A DNA stretch of 64,000 bases, from assembly GCA_902622745.1 (NCBI GenBank), contig CACNQW010000003.1, positions 26,877 to 90,876 on the forward strand, written 5' to 3'. Position 1 is the stretch's first letter; every line of letters begins with the position of its first letter. The DNA is from an uncultured SAR116 cluster alpha proteobacterium (lineage in GTDB: Bacteria > Pseudomonadota > Alphaproteobacteria > Puniceispirillales > Marisalimonadaceae). Below the pieces are notes generated by a model. It made no database searches, was not told the origin of the DNA, and saw nothing but the letters and a program-made list of their open reading frames with translations. The position numbers and the translations under genes are program-made. Positions 9,503 through 20,072 of the stretch are shown piece by piece.

Positions 9503-10756
9503 ATGTCTAAACCAAAATTTAAAAACCCTGTAGTCAATTGGATTGATTACAGACTACCAATATTTACATTTATGAATCATGAATTGAATGAATATCCAAC
9601 ACCCAAAAACCTGAATTACTTTTGGAACTTTGGTTCATTAGCTGGTATTACATTAGTTATAATGATTGTGACTGGTATTGTATTGTCAATGAATTACACA
9701 GCTCACATTGATTATGCTTTTGATTCGGTCGAGAGAATAATGCGTGATGTAAATCATGGTTGGTTGCTAAGATATATTCATATGAATGGAGCTAGTTTTT
9801 TCTTCATTGTAGTTTATATCCATATATTCAGAGGGCTCTACTATGGATCTTATAAAGCACCAAGGGAGATATTGTGGATACTTGGAGTTTTAATACTCTT
9901 ACTAATGATGGCTACTGCTTTTATGGGATATGTTTTACCATGGGGTCAAATGAGTTTTTGGGGAGCAACTGTTATAACGAACTTATTTTCGGCTATACCA
10001 TTAATAGGCGAAAGTATAGTAACGTGGTTGTGGGGAGGATTTTCAGTCGATAATCCAACGCTAAATAGATTTTTTTCACTACACTTTGTTTTACCATTTG
10101 TAATCGTTGGTGTTGTTATTCTTCATCTAGTAGCACTTCATAGATTTGGTTCAAACAATCCTATTGGAATAGATGTAAAAGGAAAACAAGATACAATTCC
10201 ATTTCATCCATACTACACTATCAAAGATTTGTTTGGATTATCTGTTTTTGCTACTATTTTTGCAGCTGCAGTTTTCTTTTTTCCCAATTTCATGGGTCAT
10301 CCTGATAATTACATACCAGCCAATCCAATGGTAACACCTGCGCACATTGTACCTGAATGGTATTTCCTACCTTTTTATGCTATTTTAAGAGCTATTCCTG
10401 ATAAGCTTGGTGGTGTTTTATTTATGTTTGGTGCAATAATGGTCTTATTTGTATTACCATGGTTAGATAAATCTTCTGTTAGATCTAGTCAATTTAGGCC
10501 TTTATATAAGCTATTTTTCTGGTTTTTAGTAATTGATTGTATAGCACTTGGGTATTTAGGAGCAATGCCTGCTGAAGGTATTTATGTTGTATTATCTAGA
10601 TTAGCGACTGCGTATTACTTTTTTCACTTTTTAATTATTCTTCCTTTGCTTCCAAAAATAGAAAGCACAAGGCCACTTCCAGTATCGATTTCGACACCCA
10701 TTATTACAGCTTCCAGTAACGCAAGTACGGTGATGGCGATGAGAGAGAAAAAATAA
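9503..10756 (+). CDS. petB: Cytochrome b (bc1 complex)
   Basis: [58 protein letters not shown] (PEWY). Confidence 0.98.
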   Translation: MSKPKFKNPVVNWIDYRLPIFTFMNHELNEYPTPKNLNYFWNFGSLAGITLVIMIVTGIVLSMNYTAHIDYAFDSVERIMRDVNHGWLLRYIHMNGASFFFIVVYIHIFRGLYYGSYKAPREILWILGVLILLLMMATAFMGYVLPWGQMSFWGATVITNLFSAIPLIGESIVTWLWGGFSVDNPTLNRFFSLHFVLPFVIVGVVILHLVALHRFGSNNPIGIDVKGKQDTIPFHPYYTIKDLFGLSVFATIFAAAVFFFPNFMGHPDNYIPANPMVTPAHIVPEWYFLPFYAILRAIPDKLGGVLFMFGAIMVLFVLPWLDKSSVRSSQFRPLYKLFFWFLVIDCIALGYLGAMPAEGIYVVLSRLATAYYFFHFLIILPLLPKIESTRPLPVSISTPIITASSNASTVMAMREKK

Positions 10757-11533
10757 ATGAGGTTTAGTAAATTAGTATTATACTTTTTAATCTTATTTAA
10801 TTTTTTTCTTAGTAAATTAGCTTTATCTGCGGGTAAAGCTATTGAGTACCCAGACAAAAATTGGTCTTTCTCAAGTATATTTGGAACATTTGACAAAGCT
10901 TCAGCTCAAAGGGGTTTTCAAGTTTATAAAGAAGTTTGTGCTGGATGTCATGGAATGAGATTAATCTCTTATAGAAACTTAGCCGCTTTGGGATATAATC
11001 AAGATGAATTAAAAGCAATTGCCTCACAATTTGAAATAACTGATGGTCCTAATGATGACGGAGAATTTTTCACTAGACCTGGAAGACCGAGTGATAAATT
11101 TGCATCGCCATATCCTAATAAAAAAGCAGCAATTGCAGCAAATGGTGGAGCTTATCCTCCAGATTTGTCATTAATAATCAAAGCTAGACCAAACGGTGCA
11201 AATTATTTACATGCTCTTTTGAGTGGATATGTAGAACCTCCAAAAAACATGATAGTCCCAGAAGGTATGTATTATAATAAATTTTATTCCGGCAATCTAA
11301 TAGCGATGCCTCAACCTCTTTATGAAGATGGAATTGAGTACTTAGATGGTACTAAAGCTTCTCCAGATCAGATGGCTATTGATGTAACAACATTTTTAGC
11401 TTGGGCCTCAGAGCCTGAACTAGAGGAAAGAAAACAATTAGGAATAACTGTTATATTATTTTTGATCGTTTTTTCAATATTGTCTTATTTTTCTATGAGA
11501 CAAATTTGGGCACCAATTAAAAATAAAAACTAA
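10757..11533 (+). CDS. petC: Cytochrome c1 (bc1 complex)
   Basis: Signal peptide, CAGCH haem-binding motif, RPNGANYLHALLSGY, C-terminal TM anchor. Confidence 0.96.
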   Translation: MRFSKLVLYFLILFNFFLSKLALSAGKAIEYPDKNWSFSSIFGTFDKASAQRGFQVYKEVCAGCHGMRLISYRNLAALGYNQDELKAIASQFEITDGPNDDGEFFTRPGRPSDKFASPYPNKKAAIAANGGAYPPDLSLIIKARPNGANYLHALLSGYVEPPKNMIVPEGMYYNKFYSGNLIAMPQPLYEDGIEYLDGTKASPDQMAIDVTTFLAWASEPELEERKQLGITVILFLIVFSILSYFSMRQIWAPIKNKN

Positions 11534-12192
11534 ATTAAGTTTTTGTTTAAAAACCCGACTGTTCTCTCAAATGCAATCCTTGAACAAACTTCATTGTATT
11601 GAGATCTATGGTCGCAATTAAATCCATGGTCAGCTGGATAAGTAAATAATTTAATGTCAGGATTATTATTTTTAAATTTAAGAACGTCATCAATGGGGAT
11701 GCCAGCATCTAATTCGCCAAAATGACACATAGAGGGACATTTTATAGTTAATTTAGACATAGGTATATCTCCACCATAATAAGCAATGGAACAGTTTATA
11801 TTTTCTAATTCACACCCAGATCTATAAGCTAAAGAACCACCCCAACAATAACCTACAACGCCAACTTTCCCTGCTGATTTTACATATTCAACCGAGGATT
11901 TGATTTCATTCAAAGATAATAAATTATATTTCTCTTTTAGAACTCTTCCTTTATTAATATCATTTTTGGTGTAATCAAGTTCTATATTCTTGCCTTCTCG
12001 ATCAAACAGCGAGGGAGCGATAGTTAAATAACCTTCTTTCATAAATTTTTTACAAACTTCACGTATATGTTCATTTACACCAAATATTTCTTGAATTACA
12101 ACTAACCCTCCTTTTGGTTTAGAGTCTGGACGTGAAATAAAAGCATTAAAATTATGATTATCTAGAGTTTTTAATTCTATAGTTTCGTTCAT
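11530..12192 (-). CDS. Dienelactone hydrolase family protein
   Basis: GLVVIQEIFGVNEHIREVC, VGVVGYCWGGSLAY nucleophile elbow, DHGFNCDHR. Confidence 0.92.
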   Translation of the reverse strand: MNETIELKTLDNHNFNAFISRPDSKPKGGLVVIQEIFGVNEHIREVCKKFMKEGYLTIAPSLFDREGKNIELDYTKNDINKGRVLKEKYNLLSLNEIKSSVEYVKSAGKVGVVGYCWGGSLAYRSGCELENINCSIAYYGGDIPMSKLTIKCPSMCHFGELDAGIPIDDVLKFKNNNPDIKLFTYPADHGFNCDHRSQYNEVCSRIAFERTVGFLNKNLI

Positions 12193-12204
12193 TTTTAACT
12201 CACC

Positions 12205-13305
12205 TTAAACATTAAATCTAAAATTGAAAATGTCACCATCTTTAACAATATAATCTGCACCTTCAATCCTTAATTTTCCAGCTTCCTTTGCTCCAGCTTC
12301 ACCTTGGCAATTTAAGTAATCAATAGTTGAAATAGTCTCAGCTCTTATAAATCCTTTTTCTATATCTGTATGAATTTTACCTGCAGCCTTAGAAGCTTGT
12401 ATGCCTTTTTCAATAGTCCACGCCCTGGCTTCTTTAGGACCAATTGTAAAAAAAGTGATCAATTCAAGAAGAGTGTAGCCAGCTTTTATTAATCTTGACA
12501 AACCTGTTTCTGAAATTCCTAGATCCTTTATAAATTCAATTTTATCATCATCATCTAATTGTGAGATTTCAGCTTCTATTAACGTTGAAATGAAAATTAT
12601 TTTATTGTTTTTATTGACAAATTTCGTTTCTAGTTCTTTGGTAAAATTGTTGCCATTTGATAAATCATTCTCTGAAACATTACAAACAAAAAGTTCTGGT
12701 TTTGATGTAATTAAAAACAATTTTTTTATAATTTCTTTTTCTTTCTCATTTATATCTAATAGTTCATTTATTTTTTTTCCATTAGATAGAGCTTTATAAA
12801 GTTTTTCCATTACACCATATTGATATTTTAATTCTTTATCTTCTGTGCGTATTTTCTTTTTAAGATTATTCATTTGTTTTTCTAAGCTATTTAAATCTGA
12901 AAGTATGAGCTCTGTATCAATTATTTCCTTATCTGAAATTGGGTCTATAATATTATTGACATGTGTAATTTCTTTGTCTTCGAAACATCTTAAAACATGT
13001 AATATAGCATCAACTTCTCTAATATGTGATAAAAACTGATTTCCAAGCCCTTCCCCTTTACTAGCTCCTTTAACTAAACCAGCAATATCTACAAATTGAA
13101 TTTGAGTAGGAATTATATTTTTTGATTCTGCAATTTTTGCTAATTTATCTAGTCTATCATCTGGGACTATTACATTACCTACATTTGGTTCTATAGTGCA
13201 AAATGGATAATTTGCTGCCTCAGCTGATGTTGTTTGAGTTAATGCATTAAATAAAGTTGATTTTCCAACATTTGGTAAGCCAACAATTCCACATTTAAAT
13301 CCCAT
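12205..13305 (-). CDS. ychF: Redox-regulated ATPase YchF (Obg-family GTP/ATP-binding)
   Basis: MGFKCGIVGLPNVGKSTLFNALT, ANYPFCTIEPNVG, VDIAGLVKGASKGEGLGNQFLSHIREVDAI, C-terminal TGS domain EARAWTIEKG...IEKGFIRAE. Confidence 0.97.
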   Translation of the reverse strand: MGFKCGIVGLPNVGKSTLFNALTQTTSAEAANYPFCTIEPNVGNVIVPDDRLDKLAKIAESKNIIPTQIQFVDIAGLVKGASKGEGLGNQFLSHIREVDAILHVLRCFEDKEITHVNNIIDPISDKEIIDTELILSDLNSLEKQMNNLKKKIRTEDKELKYQYGVMEKLYKALSNGKKINELLDINEKEKEIIKKLFLITSKPELFVCNVSENDLSNGNNFTKELETKFVNKNNKIIFISTLIEAEISQLDDDDKIEFIKDLGISETGLSRLIKAGYTLLELITFFTIGPKEARAWTIEKGIQASKAAGKIHTDIEKGFIRAETISTIDYLNCQGEAGAKEAGKLRIEGADYIVKDGDIFNFRFNV

Positions 13306-13323
13306 TTATAAGCCTTAAAAAAA

Positions 13324-13896
13324 TTATTTATTATTATTAAAACATTCAAATTCTTTTGAAATGAGATTTACTAAATTCTGTGATATAAAACTTAAATTTT
13401 TTTGTATTAGATTTTCTTTTTCAATTTCAGTAAAGTCAGTTAAAACCCATTTCGAAACAATATGGCTTTTGTTTTCTATTCTGTCAACAAAAGGTCTGTC
13501 AACTCCTATTCTAATTCTGTGGTATGATCTTCCTATAAGATTGTCTATGGATTTTAGACCGTTATGCCCATTATGGCTACCACCTTTTTTAACTTTAATT
13601 TCACCTAATTTCAGATCTATTTCATCGTGAAAAACAAATACATTATCTATATCAATATTATAAAAAGATTTTATTTCTAATACACTTTCACCAGATAAAT
13701 TCATATAAGTAGTTGGTTTTAGCAATATTACTTTATACGATTCAATTAAACCTATGGAAAAAGAAGATTTGGTTTTTTTTTTAAAACTAGGTAACTCATA
13801 ATTTTTTGCTAAATGATCAATGACCATATAGCCAATGTTATGTCTATTATAGTAATATTTTGTACCTGGGTTACCTAATCCAACTAAAAGATACAT
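13324..13896 (-). CDS. pth: Peptidyl-tRNA hydrolase
   Basis: LLVGLGNPGTKYYYNRHNIGYMVID, KPTTYMNLSGESV, HDEIDLKLGEIKVKKGGSHNGHNGLKSI. Confidence 0.97.
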   Translation of the reverse strand: MYLLVGLGNPGTKYYYNRHNIGYMVIDHLAKNYELPSFKKKTKSSFSIGLIESYKVILLKPTTYMNLSGESVLEIKSFYNIDIDNVFVFHDEIDLKLGEIKVKKGGSHNGHNGLKSIDNLIGRSYHRIRIGVDRPFVDRIENKSHIVSKWVLTDFTEIEKENLIQKNLSFISQNLVNLISKEFECFNNNK

Positions 13897-13905
13897 TTAT
13901 GTACA

Positions 13906-14562
13906 CTATTCTTCTTTTTTATCCTCTGTTTTTTCTTCAGTTTCTTCTGTTATCTGCTCTTCGGTTGTTTCATCTTCTTCGTCAGCATCAGACATTCCAC
14001 CTCTTGGGGCAGCTATAGTAGCAACTGTAAAATCACGATCTGTTATAGTTGGCGTGCAGTTTTCAGGTAAACTTATAGAGCTAATATGTATAGTATCACC
14101 AACATTCAGCCCTTCTAAATCAACAGTAATTTTTTCTGGGATAGCTGTAGCTGGACAATTTAACTCAACTTGTGATCTTACTACATTCAAAACTCCACCA
14201 AATTTTATGCCGTTACATTTATCTTCATTTATAAACTCTACAGTAATACCCACGTTAACATAAGATTTGTCTGTAACTCTTAAAAAATCAATATGTAAAG
14301 TATCTTCCGTCACTGGATGAAATTGGATATCTCTTGGTAAAACAAAGTGTTTTCCGTCTTTGGTCTCAATATTAATAAGTTGTCCAAAAATACCAGGCTT
14401 TTGCATTAAAAAATACCATTCTTTTTTTTCCAAAGAAATTGTTATTGGTTTTTCTTTATTACCATAAATAACAGCTGGTATAAGATTATTTTTTCTAGCA
14501 AATCTGGCAGACCCCTTACCAACCTTGTCTCTTAGATTCGCTTTTAAATCAATTGCTTCCAT
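13906..14562 (-). CDS. rplY: 50S ribosomal protein L25 / general stress protein Ctc
   Basis: LRDKVGKGSARFARKNNLIPAVIYG, HVDFLRV-like HIDFLRV, long CTC-type C-terminus with acidic tail. Confidence 0.94.
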   Translation of the reverse strand: MEAIDLKANLRDKVGKGSARFARKNNLIPAVIYGNKEKPITISLEKKEWYFLMQKPGIFGQLINIETKDGKHFVLPRDIQFHPVTEDTLHIDFLRVTDKSYVNVGITVEFINEDKCNGIKFGGVLNVVRSQVELNCPATAIPEKITVDLEGLNVGDTIHISSISLPENCTPTITDRDFTVATIAAPRGGMSDADEEDETTEEQITEETEEKTEDKKEE

Positions 14563-14657
14563 TTTTAAAAAACTCCATAAATAATTAATTGCCTCCAGGG
14601 GTGCAATAAGTAAGAATTAATAACCTTTTATTATTAAAATGAAAAGAAAAATATTAA

Positions 14658-15596
14658 TTAATCAAACAAACTTGATACTGAAGATTCTGTATGTACTCTT
14701 CTTATAGCTTCCCCAAGTATAGTTGCTATTGAAATTTGTCTGATATTTGAAGCTAATTTGATTGGTTCAGTTGCTTGAATAGAGTCAGTCGTAACTAAAT
14801 TTTGTAAAGGTGAATTAAGGACCCTAGACACCGCAGATCCCGACAGCACACCATGTGTCACGTATGCATCAACAGAAATTGCTCCAGCTGAAACTAAAGC
14901 TTGAGCTGCATTACATAATGTGCCACCAGAATCAACAATATCATCAACTAAAATACAATGATGTTTAGATACATCACCTATTATATTCATAACTTCAGAT
15001 GCACCAGGTTTTTCTCTTCTTTTATCAATAATTGCAAGTCCAGCATTAATTCTTCTTGCTATAGCTCTTGCTCTTAATACTCCTCCAACATCTGGGGAAA
15101 CAACTATAGTGGGGACATCTGAATATTTATCTTTAATATCTTTAGCAAAAACTGGTGCTGTAAAAAGATTATCTGTGGGAATATCAAAAAAGCCTTGTAT
15201 TTGTCCTGCATGCAAATCCATTGTAAGAACTCTATCTGCACCAGCTGAAGTTATTAAGTTAGCTACAAGTTTTGCAGAAATTGGTGTTCTTGGACCTGAC
15301 TTTCTATCCTGTCTCGCATAGCCAAAATAAGGAATTACAGCTGTTATTCTTTTTGCACTTGCTCTTCTTAATGCGTCTAATGTAACTAGTAATTCCATTA
15401 AATTATCATTTGCAGGATATGAGGTTGATTGTATGACAAACATATCTTCACCTCTAACGTTTTCCTTAACCTCAACAAAAACTTCCATATCAGAGAATCT
15501 TTTAACTTCTGCATCCACAAGTTTTAAATTTAATTCTTTTGAGATTGAATCAGCTAAGGGCAAATTTGAATTACAAGAAAGTATTTTCATGGACAA
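14658..15596 (-). CDS. prs: Ribose-phosphate pyrophosphokinase
   Basis: [60 protein letters not shown]. Confidence 0.97.
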   Translation of the reverse strand: MSMKILSCNSNLPLADSISKELNLKLVDAEVKRFSDMEVFVEVKENVRGEDMFVIQSTSYPANDNLMELLVTLDALRRASAKRITAVIPYFGYARQDRKSGPRTPISAKLVANLITSAGADRVLTMDLHAGQIQGFFDIPTDNLFTAPVFAKDIKDKYSDVPTIVVSPDVGGVLRARAIARRINAGLAIIDKRREKPGASEVMNIIGDVSKHHCILVDDIVDSGGTLCNAAQALVSAGAISVDAYVTHGVLSGSAVSRVLNSPLQNLVTTDSIQATEPIKLASNIRQISIATILGEAIRRVHTESSVSSLFD

Positions 15597-15687
15597 ACCT
15601 TAAAACAAAATTCTCTATATAAATAACATAATGAAACTACCAATAATTATTAAGAAAATAAAGATAATTAAATGTGGCATGATAAAT

Positions 15688-16455
15688 TTATTTTAATCCT
15701 ATAACTGATACTTGACGACCTGTAGCTTTTTTCAAGCCATCACTCTTTCTGTTTTGTGTAGTTCTTCTGTAACTAAAAAAATTTTTATTCAAATACGTAT
15801 CTATCTCGACATCACTAATATTGTTTATTTCATTTAAATTTAACTTATGTTTTATGAATAAAGGTAAATTAAAAAAATTTTTTTTTGATTTTTCAACAAG
15901 AATTTTATTTTTTGATTTATATTCAGTAGTACATTTAATTTTTATAGCTAAATTATTGCCAATTTCATATGAGTATTGTTGAATGGTGGGGCCTATAATA
16001 GCAAGGATGTTTTTTCTCAAACTTCCAATTTCAATCATTTTATTTATTGTATTTTCTATAATCCCATTAAGAGCGCCACGCCAACCTGCATGACAAGCAG
16101 CAATAATATCATTATTTAAGTCAAGAAAAAAAATTGGAGCACAATCAGCAGTAAGTATTGACAAACCTACATTTTTTAAATTGGTAACAACTCCATCAAC
16201 ATTTAATTTAGAAGATAATTGTTTTTTATCTTTTAAAAAAAAGACTTTGTTAGAGTGAATTTGATTGATAAAAAAAAGATAATTTAAGCAAATCATATCT
16301 TTAACTAAGTTTCTATTTTCTAAAATATTTTCATAGGAATCTTGAGTGTTAAAACTACAGTTAAGACTATTATATGGGAAAGATGAAAAACCTCTTTCTG
16401 CTGAAAAAAAATTGTAATTTACGTTTTTAATTTTACTAAATTGATATTTTGTCAT
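15688..16455 (-). CDS. pgeF: Peptidoglycan editing factor PgeF / multicopper polyphenol oxidase (YfiH) family
   Basis: QIHSNKVFFL, ILTADCAPIFFLD, ACHAGWRGALNGI, IGPTIQQYSYEIG. Confidence 0.92.
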   Translation of the reverse strand: MTKYQFSKIKNVNYNFFSAERGFSSFPYNSLNCSFNTQDSYENILENRNLVKDMICLNYLFFINQIHSNKVFFLKDKKQLSSKLNVDGVVTNLKNVGLSILTADCAPIFFLDLNNDIIAACHAGWRGALNGIIENTINKMIEIGSLRKNILAIIGPTIQQYSYEIGNNLAIKIKCTTEYKSKNKILVEKSKKNFFNLPLFIKHKLNLNEINNISDVEIDTYLNKNFFSYRRTTQNRKSDGLKKATGRQVSVIGLK

Positions 16456-16461
16456 TTTTTT

Positions 16462-17583
16462 CTATAATTTAAAAATTGGCACTTCTAGATTTTTGTTACT
16501 AAAACAATTTACTTTAAATATATCACCCATTTGTCTTTTTGAAATAAGTCTCTCATATCCAGAGAGCAAATCTCTTCTTTCAAATTCATTTGCATTTAAA
16601 GACAAATTTTCAATTCTTTTATTTATACCCATTTCCAATAAAAATTCTCTTTGTGTTTTAAGCTGGTAATGCTGTAAATTTTTATTTTCTACAATTTGTT
16701 CTATATTACTAAAGTCAACTAAAGATGAATAATCACTTTCACCGATTTTATTAAATAAATTACTTCTTTCATTTTTAAATACTGATTGAAGTGTATCACC
16801 ATAAGGGTCGTTTTTACCATAATCAATTAACAAATTAGCACCTTTATTCTCAAGAATTATGTCACAAATTTGATTTATATGTGATAATACAAAAGGTGAG
16901 TGTTCTATAGTTGTCTCCTCATTTAATTTATCAAAGTCTTTTTTGATAATATTTGATATAAAAGGAATATCTTGAGGTTCTAAAACTTGTTCATCGAAAA
17001 AAAAGTTATTTTTATCAAGTCTTACAATTTTTTTAGTATATATATTTTTTGTTTTATAAAATTTATATTGATTGATAGGAAGACAATCAAAAAATTCATT
17101 TGAAATAATAATTGTCGGATTATCATTTAGCTGATCTTTAATTTTAAAAATATTATTATACCATTTTAATTCGTGACCATATTGTTTTAAATTTTCCTTT
17201 TGATAGGATTTTAAAACTTTACTAAACTCTAATAAGTGGATTTTAATTTTTATATTTTCTTTTTGTTGAGAAAAAATTCTTAATATATCATTCATTAAAG
17301 TGCCTTTTCCAGGGCCTAGTTCAAGTAAATTAATATCATGAAAATCATTTTCACTACATAGTTGTAAAATCCATATACCAACGAGTTCACCAAATAATTG
17401 AGAAATTTCTGGTGCTGTTATGAAATGACCTTTTTTGCCAACTAATTCATTTTTTTTAAAATTAATTGAATTATAAAATCCAAATTGTTTATCATACAAA
17501 ATAACATCTAAAAAAGTATAAAGATCAAGATAATTATTTTTTATCAATAATTTCTTTAAATGATTAATTAATTTGTTGTTCAT
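16462..17583 (-). CDS. SAM-dependent methyltransferase, MidA/NDUFAF7 (DUF185) family
   Basis: FITAPEISQLFGELVGIW, LLELGPGKGTLMNDILR, IISNEFFDCLPINQY, LLIDYGKNDPYGDTLQSV. Confidence 0.92.
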   Translation of the reverse strand: MNNKLINHLKKLLIKNNYLDLYTFLDVILYDKQFGFYNSINFKKNELVGKKGHFITAPEISQLFGELVGIWILQLCSENDFHDINLLELGPGKGTLMNDILRIFSQQKENIKIKIHLLEFSKVLKSYQKENLKQYGHELKWYNNIFKIKDQLNDNPTIIISNEFFDCLPINQYKFYKTKNIYTKKIVRLDKNNFFFDEQVLEPQDIPFISNIIKKDFDKLNEETTIEHSPFVLSHINQICDIILENKGANLLIDYGKNDPYGDTLQSVFKNERSNLFNKIGESDYSSLVDFSNIEQIVENKNLQHYQLKTQREFLLEMGINKRIENLSLNANEFERRDLLSGYERLISKRQMGDIFKVNCFSNKNLEVPIFKL

Positions 17584-18361
17584 TTAATTTTTTTACATAA
17601 GCCAAAAGTACAATTCCAGATGCAATCATGGGAACACATAACAATTGTCCCATAGATAATAAATTCCATAACAAACCAATATGGGCATCAGGTTCTCTTA
17701 AAGTTTCAATAAAGAATCTAAAAATACCGTAAAGGATAAGAAAAAGGCTAGATATAATACCTGACTTTGATTTAAGGTTTGTAAAGAAAAAAAGACAATT
17801 TAATATTATAAATAGAATTAGCCCTTCAAAAAATGCTTCATATAATTGACTAGGGTGTCTTGGTAATTCACCACCTCTTGGAAATATAATACCAAATGCG
17901 TGATTTGTGACTTTGCCATATAATTCACCATTAATGAAGTTTGCAATTCTTCCAAAAAAAATACCAATTGGTGATGCTAGACAAATAATGTCTGTAAAAT
18001 CAAAAAAAGATTTATTATTTTTAGAGCTGAACCAACCAATAGAAATTATGATTCCAACCATGGCTCCATGGAATGACATTCCACCATTCCATATTTTAAG
18101 TATTTCAAATGGATTATAAAAATAAAATTCTAAATTATAAAAGAAAACATATCCTAATCTTCCCCCAATAATTATTCCTAAAATTAAATAATTTAATAAA
18201 TCATAGACATCATTTTTTGTTATATTTTTTTTATAAGTAATTATAAATTTATTTATTAAAATTAAGCCAATCAAAATGCCAATTATATATGATAACGAAT
18301 ACCATCTAACAGCTAGAGGACCAATTGTGAAAGCTATCGGATCAATTGCTGGAAAATTCAT
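17564..18361 (-). CDS. lgt: Prolipoprotein diacylglyceryl transferase
   Basis: GGRLGYVFFYN, WNGGMSFHGAMVG, GRIANFINGELYG, PRHPSQLYEAFFEG. Confidence 0.97.
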   Translation of the reverse strand: MNFPAIDPIAFTIGPLAVRWYSLSYIIGILIGLILINKFIITYKKNITKNDVYDLLNYLILGIIIGGRLGYVFFYNLEFYFYNPFEILKIWNGGMSFHGAMVGIIISIGWFSSKNNKSFFDFTDIICLASPIGIFFGRIANFINGELYGKVTNHAFGIIFPRGGELPRHPSQLYEAFFEGLILFIILNCLFFFTNLKSKSGIISSLFLILYGIFRFFIETLREPDAHIGLLWNLLSMGQLLCVPMIASGIVLLAYVKKLNEQQIN

Positions 18362-18410
18362 AATTTTTTTATATATGTTGAATTAGTATAGTATTTATAA
18401 TTAAATATAG

Positions 18411-18647
18411 ATGATAGGTAGAAATATGAAAGACAAAAATTTTTTTAACGACAGTAAATCAATTGCATATGGAATTTTATCAACTTTTTCAGGTATTAAA
18501 AGTGAGATTGAAAATTTAATTAATATTAAAATTGAAAAATATTTAAATAAAAAAGGTTATGTAACACGTGAAGATTTTCATGCATTAGAAGATAGAGTAA
18601 ACAAATTATCTTTAGAAATAAAAGTATCAAAAGCTAAAAAAAAATAA
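18411..18647 (+). CDS. UbiK/BMFP-type accessory factor (DUF526)
   Basis: Short coiled-coil protein: GYVTREDFHALEDRVNKLSLEIKVSKAKKK. Start may be the internal Met at 18426. Confidence 0.8.
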   Translation: MIGRNMKDKNFFNDSKSIAYGILSTFSGIKSEIENLINIKIEKYLNKKGYVTREDFHALEDRVNKLSLEIKVSKAKKK

Positions 18648-18667
18648 ACTAAATATGGACTTTAAAT

Positions 18668-19483
18668 ATGAATCATATTGTATTAATTGGGCATGGAAAA
18701 ATGGGATCAGCCCTTGCAAAAGGTTGGGTAAAAGAAAACTCTCAGTATAAAATTTCAATAATTGAAAAAGAAGAACTATTATTAAATTATAAAAAATTTT
18801 CAAATGTAAAAGTATACAAAAATTTCAATGAATTTTTTACAGAAAATAAAAAAATTGATTTTGTTTTTCTTGCTATAAAACCTCAACAATTAAATGATAT
18901 AAAAAATGATATATTAAAATTTGAAAATAAAAGTACAGTTTTTATATCAATTTTAGCTGGAAAATCTGTTAGTTGGTTTAAAGAAAATATTTCTACTGAA
19001 ATAAAAATAGTTAGAGCAATGCCTAATCTACCAGCCTCTATATCAAGGGGTGTTACAGCTATATATTGTTCTAGTTCTATATTACCAAATGAAAAGCTTA
19101 TTATAGAAGAACTATTATCATCAATAGGTACAGTTTCTTTTGTTTCAAATGAAGAACAAATTGATTTAATAACTGCAATTTCTGGATCAGGGCCAGCTTA
19201 CTTCTTTTATTTAACGGAAGCTCTAACTGAAATTGCTATAGATTTAGGAATATCTAAAGACGACGCTATTAATTTTGCCAAAAATACTTTTATTGGTTCA
19301 GCCATTTTGTTAGACTCTGAAAAGAGTAATAATGCCACTTCTCTTAGAAAAAATGTTACTAGTCCAGGTGGAACAACTGAAGCAGCTTTAAAAATTCTAA
19401 TGAATGAAGAAGAAGGTTTAAAGATTATATTAGAAAAAGCTGTATTAAATGCTATTAATAGAGCACATGAATTAAAAAATTAA
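18668..19483 (+). CDS. proC: Pyrroline-5-carboxylate reductase
   Basis: IVLIGHGKMGSALAKGW, RAMPNLPASISRGVTAIY, AISGSGPAYFFYLTEAL, RKNVTSPGGTTEAALKIL. Confidence 0.95.
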   Translation: MNHIVLIGHGKMGSALAKGWVKENSQYKISIIEKEELLLNYKKFSNVKVYKNFNEFFTENKKIDFVFLAIKPQQLNDIKNDILKFENKSTVFISILAGKSVSWFKENISTEIKIVRAMPNLPASISRGVTAIYCSSSILPNEKLIIEELLSSIGTVSFVSNEEQIDLITAISGSGPAYFFYLTEALTEIAIDLGISKDDAINFAKNTFIGSAILLDSEKSNNATSLRKNVTSPGGTTEAALKILMNEEEGLKIILEKAVLNAINRAHELKN

Positions 19484-19487
19484 AAAG

Positions 19488-20072
19488 ATGAATAATTTTG
19501 AAATAAAATATTTAATTGCTGATGAGTATATTAATTCAATTTTAAAAGGAGAAAGTTTTGATTTAAACTTAATTTCAAAAAAATTAAAATTAGATAATTC
19601 TATTATAAAAACATTATTTCCTTATAGTGAAGAAATCAATAAATTAGAGTATTTGAAATTATTTAATTCAAAAATTGACGATGAAATATTAATTTTATTA
19701 AATAAAGAAATTAGAGATGAAGATGCAACATATTTTGAAAAAATTTTAGAAGCTTTTTTTATAAAATTTGAAAATTTGGATAAATACAAAAAAGCATTAA
19801 TTTTTTTAAGTTCTAAAAAAAGAGATAAATTATTAAACTTTTTAATTTTAAATAATCAAAATCATAAATTTATTTTAAAATTAATGAAATGTTGCGGTGA
19901 CAAAGATACATATTTTAAGTTAAATATAAAAGCAACTTTATTAAACTCTCTTTATATTAAAAATTTAAACAAACTTTTAAATAGAGAAGAAATAACTATT
20001 GATAAAATCATGAGTAATTTAGATAAGGATTTAAAGAAAGTTTTTGAATTACCATTTTTATTTAAAAATTAA
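19488..20072 (+). CDS. Divergent COQ9-like protein (tentative)
   Basis: N-terminal TetR-like segment ...ISKKLKLDNSIIKTLFPYSEEINKLEYLK and C-terminal CGDKDTYFKLNIKATLLNSLYIKNLNKLLNREEITIDKIMSNLDKDLKKVFEL, resembling the COQ9 pattern GD-x(S/T)-D..Y.KR..L..VY......L....T..FLD.RI..V. Divergent. Confidence 0.5.
   Translation: MNNFEIKYLIADEYINSILKGESFDLNLISKKLKLDNSIIKTLFPYSEEINKLEYLKLFNSKIDDEILILLNKEIRDEDATYFEKILEAFFIKFENLDKYKKALIFLSSKKRDKLLNFLILNNQNHKFILKLMKCCGDKDTYFKLNIKATLLNSLYIKNLNKLLNREEITIDKIMSNLDKDLKKVFELPFLFKN

Noticed and set aside
10624-11027. ORFs 10624..10896 and 10839..11027 on the - strand
   Set aside because: Antisense to petB/petC, whose motifs are unambiguous.
11521-11555. Short inverted repeat AAAAAC...GTTTTT between petC and the dienelactone hydrolase gene
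   Set aside because: Stem is very short and purely A/T-biased; not distinguishable from background.
12590-15321. Multiple + strand ORFs (12590..12799, 12845..13039, 13361..13630, 14054..14263, 15109..15321)
   Set aside because: All lie opposite ychF, pth, rplY and prs; explained as shadow ORFs in AT-rich sequence.
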